From Mesostigma viride (lineage: Eukaryota; Streptophyta; Mesostigmatophyceae; Mesostigmatales; Mesostigmataceae): a DNA stretch of 64,000 nucleotides. A model generated the notes under the pieces. The model saw only the letters and a list, made by a program, of their open reading frames with translations. It was not told where the DNA came from and ran no database searches. The stretch is from contig RPFO01000167.1 in the NCBI GenBank assembly GCA_009746045.1, positions 1,115,574-1,179,573 of the forward strand, written 5' to 3'. A program made the translations under genes and the position numbers. Below are positions 62,340 through 64,000 of this stretch, piece by piece. How positions within the stretch are numbered: the stretch's first letter is position 1; the number at the start of each line of letters is the position of its first letter.

Positions 62340-62877
62340 AGACCACGTACGTGGTGGACATTGATGTTAACGCGGTACACCAGGGCTGCAGCACTCGATT
62401 GCCGCCGCATGAGCCATCCTTGCGCATCCGTGACAAATAATCTAGAAAGGAGACCTCTTCCTTTTCATTAAAAGAAGCGAAGAAGGGCGCGTGCGCCTGC
62501 AGAAACGTGGCAATATATGTATGGTACAGCACCCCATAGTCCAGCAGTTATGATTAAGAGTGGGCGTACTAGGAATGAGTTGACGGCAGTGCAGGTGGCA
62601 AACGTGTATAATGACGTGTGTACGTGGGCGCACAAAACATGCTGTGATCGACAGGCCAATGGAAAGGACATGTGAAATGCAGGCAAGCAAACATGGTACT
62701 AAACACGTAAAGAACAACGACATAGGCATCTCCACATTACCTGCATATAGTCCACGACTTCCTGTCGGCATGGGTGTGTCCCCATGATGTTTCTTGTGCG
62801 CTGATGAGTTATAGCCCCAAACAGACAGTTGCCATCACGTGGAGTGGCGCAGATCTTCATGGCACTTGGAGGGTAAA
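62340..62877 (-). CDS. OTU-family cysteine protease, partial, probable frame break
   Basis: Two minus-strand exons. Exon 62741-62877 follows TTCAGCAG and encodes PRDGNCLFGAIT with the catalytic D-G-N-C box of OTU deubiquitinases, then HPCRQEVVDYMQ and a GTAATG donor in phase 0. An in-frame ATG at 62860 could be a start. The next exon (62496 to about 62400) follows TTTCTGCAG and reads AHAPFFASFNEKEEVSFLDY, LSRMRKDGSCGG, the usual middle of the OTU fold. After CGG the expected continuation (ALVYRVNINVHHV) is in another frame (62345-62400). There is thus a one-base shift here, caused by pseudogenisation, a sequencing error or an unseen junction. The catalytic His region was not found. Confidence 0.6.
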
Positions 62878-63604
62878 CTGCTGAAGGCCTGTGGTGAGTA
62901 CAAGCAACACCATGCTCACCGGCAGTAAAGTGTAACCACAAATACTCGAAAGATAATTGCGTAGTGCGCGGCATGAACTTCATGTCGCCACGTTCGGGCA
63001 CTAGGCATGGATATCCCTGCCTATTCGATATATATGAGCGAAGTCGTCGGATTACCCACTCGCCAAGTCAAGGTCTTCCATAAAAGCGAGCGGGCGCGCT
63101 AAAGAAGACTTACATTCGACCAGGAATCATCAACACGCCCAGCTGCTCGCTAAATCTAGTTGCTAAATCGCACAGCGCCGATGCAGGCCGAACGGACCTT
63201 TTTCCACAAAAAATAGGCTGCAGCTTTCACGGGGTTAAAACTATCGCGATATTTCAAATAAATGACACTCCGATCACTGTCAGCATTGTTTGCAAGCACT
63301 CAATATGCCCCAGAATCGATGTCTAGTGCAGCACCGCCATTCATTTCTTTATCCCTGCTTTATCCATAGCCATCACCGGCCAGGCTGTCTTGCCCCGCGC
63401 ACGCAGTGAAATTTTCCACCTCTAATTCGACTCCGCGACACCGGAACGGTCAGCGCGCCGCGGAATTGCGCGGGAAATGGCTCTGTTAACCGTCAACGCG
63501 GTTTCACTGAACACCGGTACTACGCTAACCTTGTTCAGCCTGAACAGACGGCTGAGCGAAGCCATTTCGTTCAGTAAAGTTCAGAAATCCTGGTACGGAC
63601 TCAT
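62878..63604. other. unassigned region upstream of the OTU exons
   Basis: A minus-strand open stretch (62890-63001) precedes the OTU exon but is separated by a likely acceptor. It may be intron or 5' exon. Nothing else was recognised. Confidence 0.4.
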
Positions 63605-63740
63605 TTTGTAATATCGTTGGCTAATACTCGAAATCCTCGAATTCAGTCTCTTCGCGCCGATTGGTCCATTTTTAACACCATTTTAACACCAAAACCCTTA
63701 ACACCAAAAAGACACCACGTCCCATTGTAGAGGATGACGC
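63605..63740. repeat. second copy of the TAACACC-rich dispersed repeat
   Basis: It matches 53355-53460 in order: TTGTAATATCGTTGG, TTCAGTCTC, GCGCCGATTGGTCCATTTTT, AACACC and CCCTTAACACCAAAAAGACA. It ends with CCCATTGTAGAGG, found reversed at 53266. Confidence 0.7.
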
Positions 63741-64000
63741 ACTAATAACGCGTGCAGCACGGCATGCACCCCGCGGCCGACGTTCCACCGCGTCGCGTCT
63801 TCTGCCGATTGCAAATATCAGTCTGCGATATGCTCCTTAAGGCCGTATCAGGCTTGAGTGCCTGCTTGACGGCGGACCGCGGAAATGATTACCGTAATAG
63901 TTTGTTCAGAAATTCATACAAGCACAACAGCGCCGAACATCGTGACTCACGTTATAAAAAATTCAAACGCCGCCGGCGACATGGCTGACGTTTTACCTTG

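Overview
The window looks like nuclear DNA of a unicellular, probably flagellated, eukaryote. I favour a green alga but cannot name it. The clues are spliced genes with GT-AG introns, a short interstitial TTTAGGG array (the plant and green-algal telomere type, also found in some other protists), a TDP2 repair gene with N-terminal RanBP2-type zinc fingers as in plants, a NEK1-type ciliary kinase gene with the NEK1 C-terminal domain (not a land-plant feature), algal-style beta-helix surface-protein exons, and a scrap of giant-virus-type capsid gene.

Layout. 0-7 kb: a capsid-gene fossil, a CT-rich microsatellite, and part of a minus-strand beta-helix protein gene whose intron holds two long satellites. 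7.2-10.8 kb: a TDP2-like gene (+). 11-30.2 kb: a dense nest of non-LTR elements and TIR DNA transposons. The nest contains ORF1-only elements (L1-type ORF1 protein, no reverse transcriptase), separate 5'-truncated reverse-transcriptase LINEs of family A, two copies of a 1.34-kb TTAA-target element, and a TA-target element that itself carries a second TTAA element. Seven clean target-site duplications let the order of insertion be read. 30.7-49.9 kb: one minus-strand gene for a NEK1-type kinase. I could assemble it as 18 exons that stay in frame (893 codons plus stop). Its introns are full of microsatellites, minisatellites and degraded copies of the neighbouring exon ends. 50-64 kb: mostly anonymous DNA with a palindrome, a small TA-target MITE, a 1.9-kb TTAA-target element, LINE families B and C, and a minus-strand OTU-protease gene or pseudogene.

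Two observations stand out. First, both well-resolved genes carry repeated degraded copies of their own exon-intron junctions inside the adjoining introns, as if introns grow by tandem duplication of splice-junction segments. Second, the LINE machinery appears split. ORF1-coding elements and ORF2-coding elements are separate insertion units, and members of the two classes share the same 3'-terminal hairpin and AT-rich tail, which resembles a bipartite, HAL1-like system. No tRNA, rRNA or CRISPR feature was seen.
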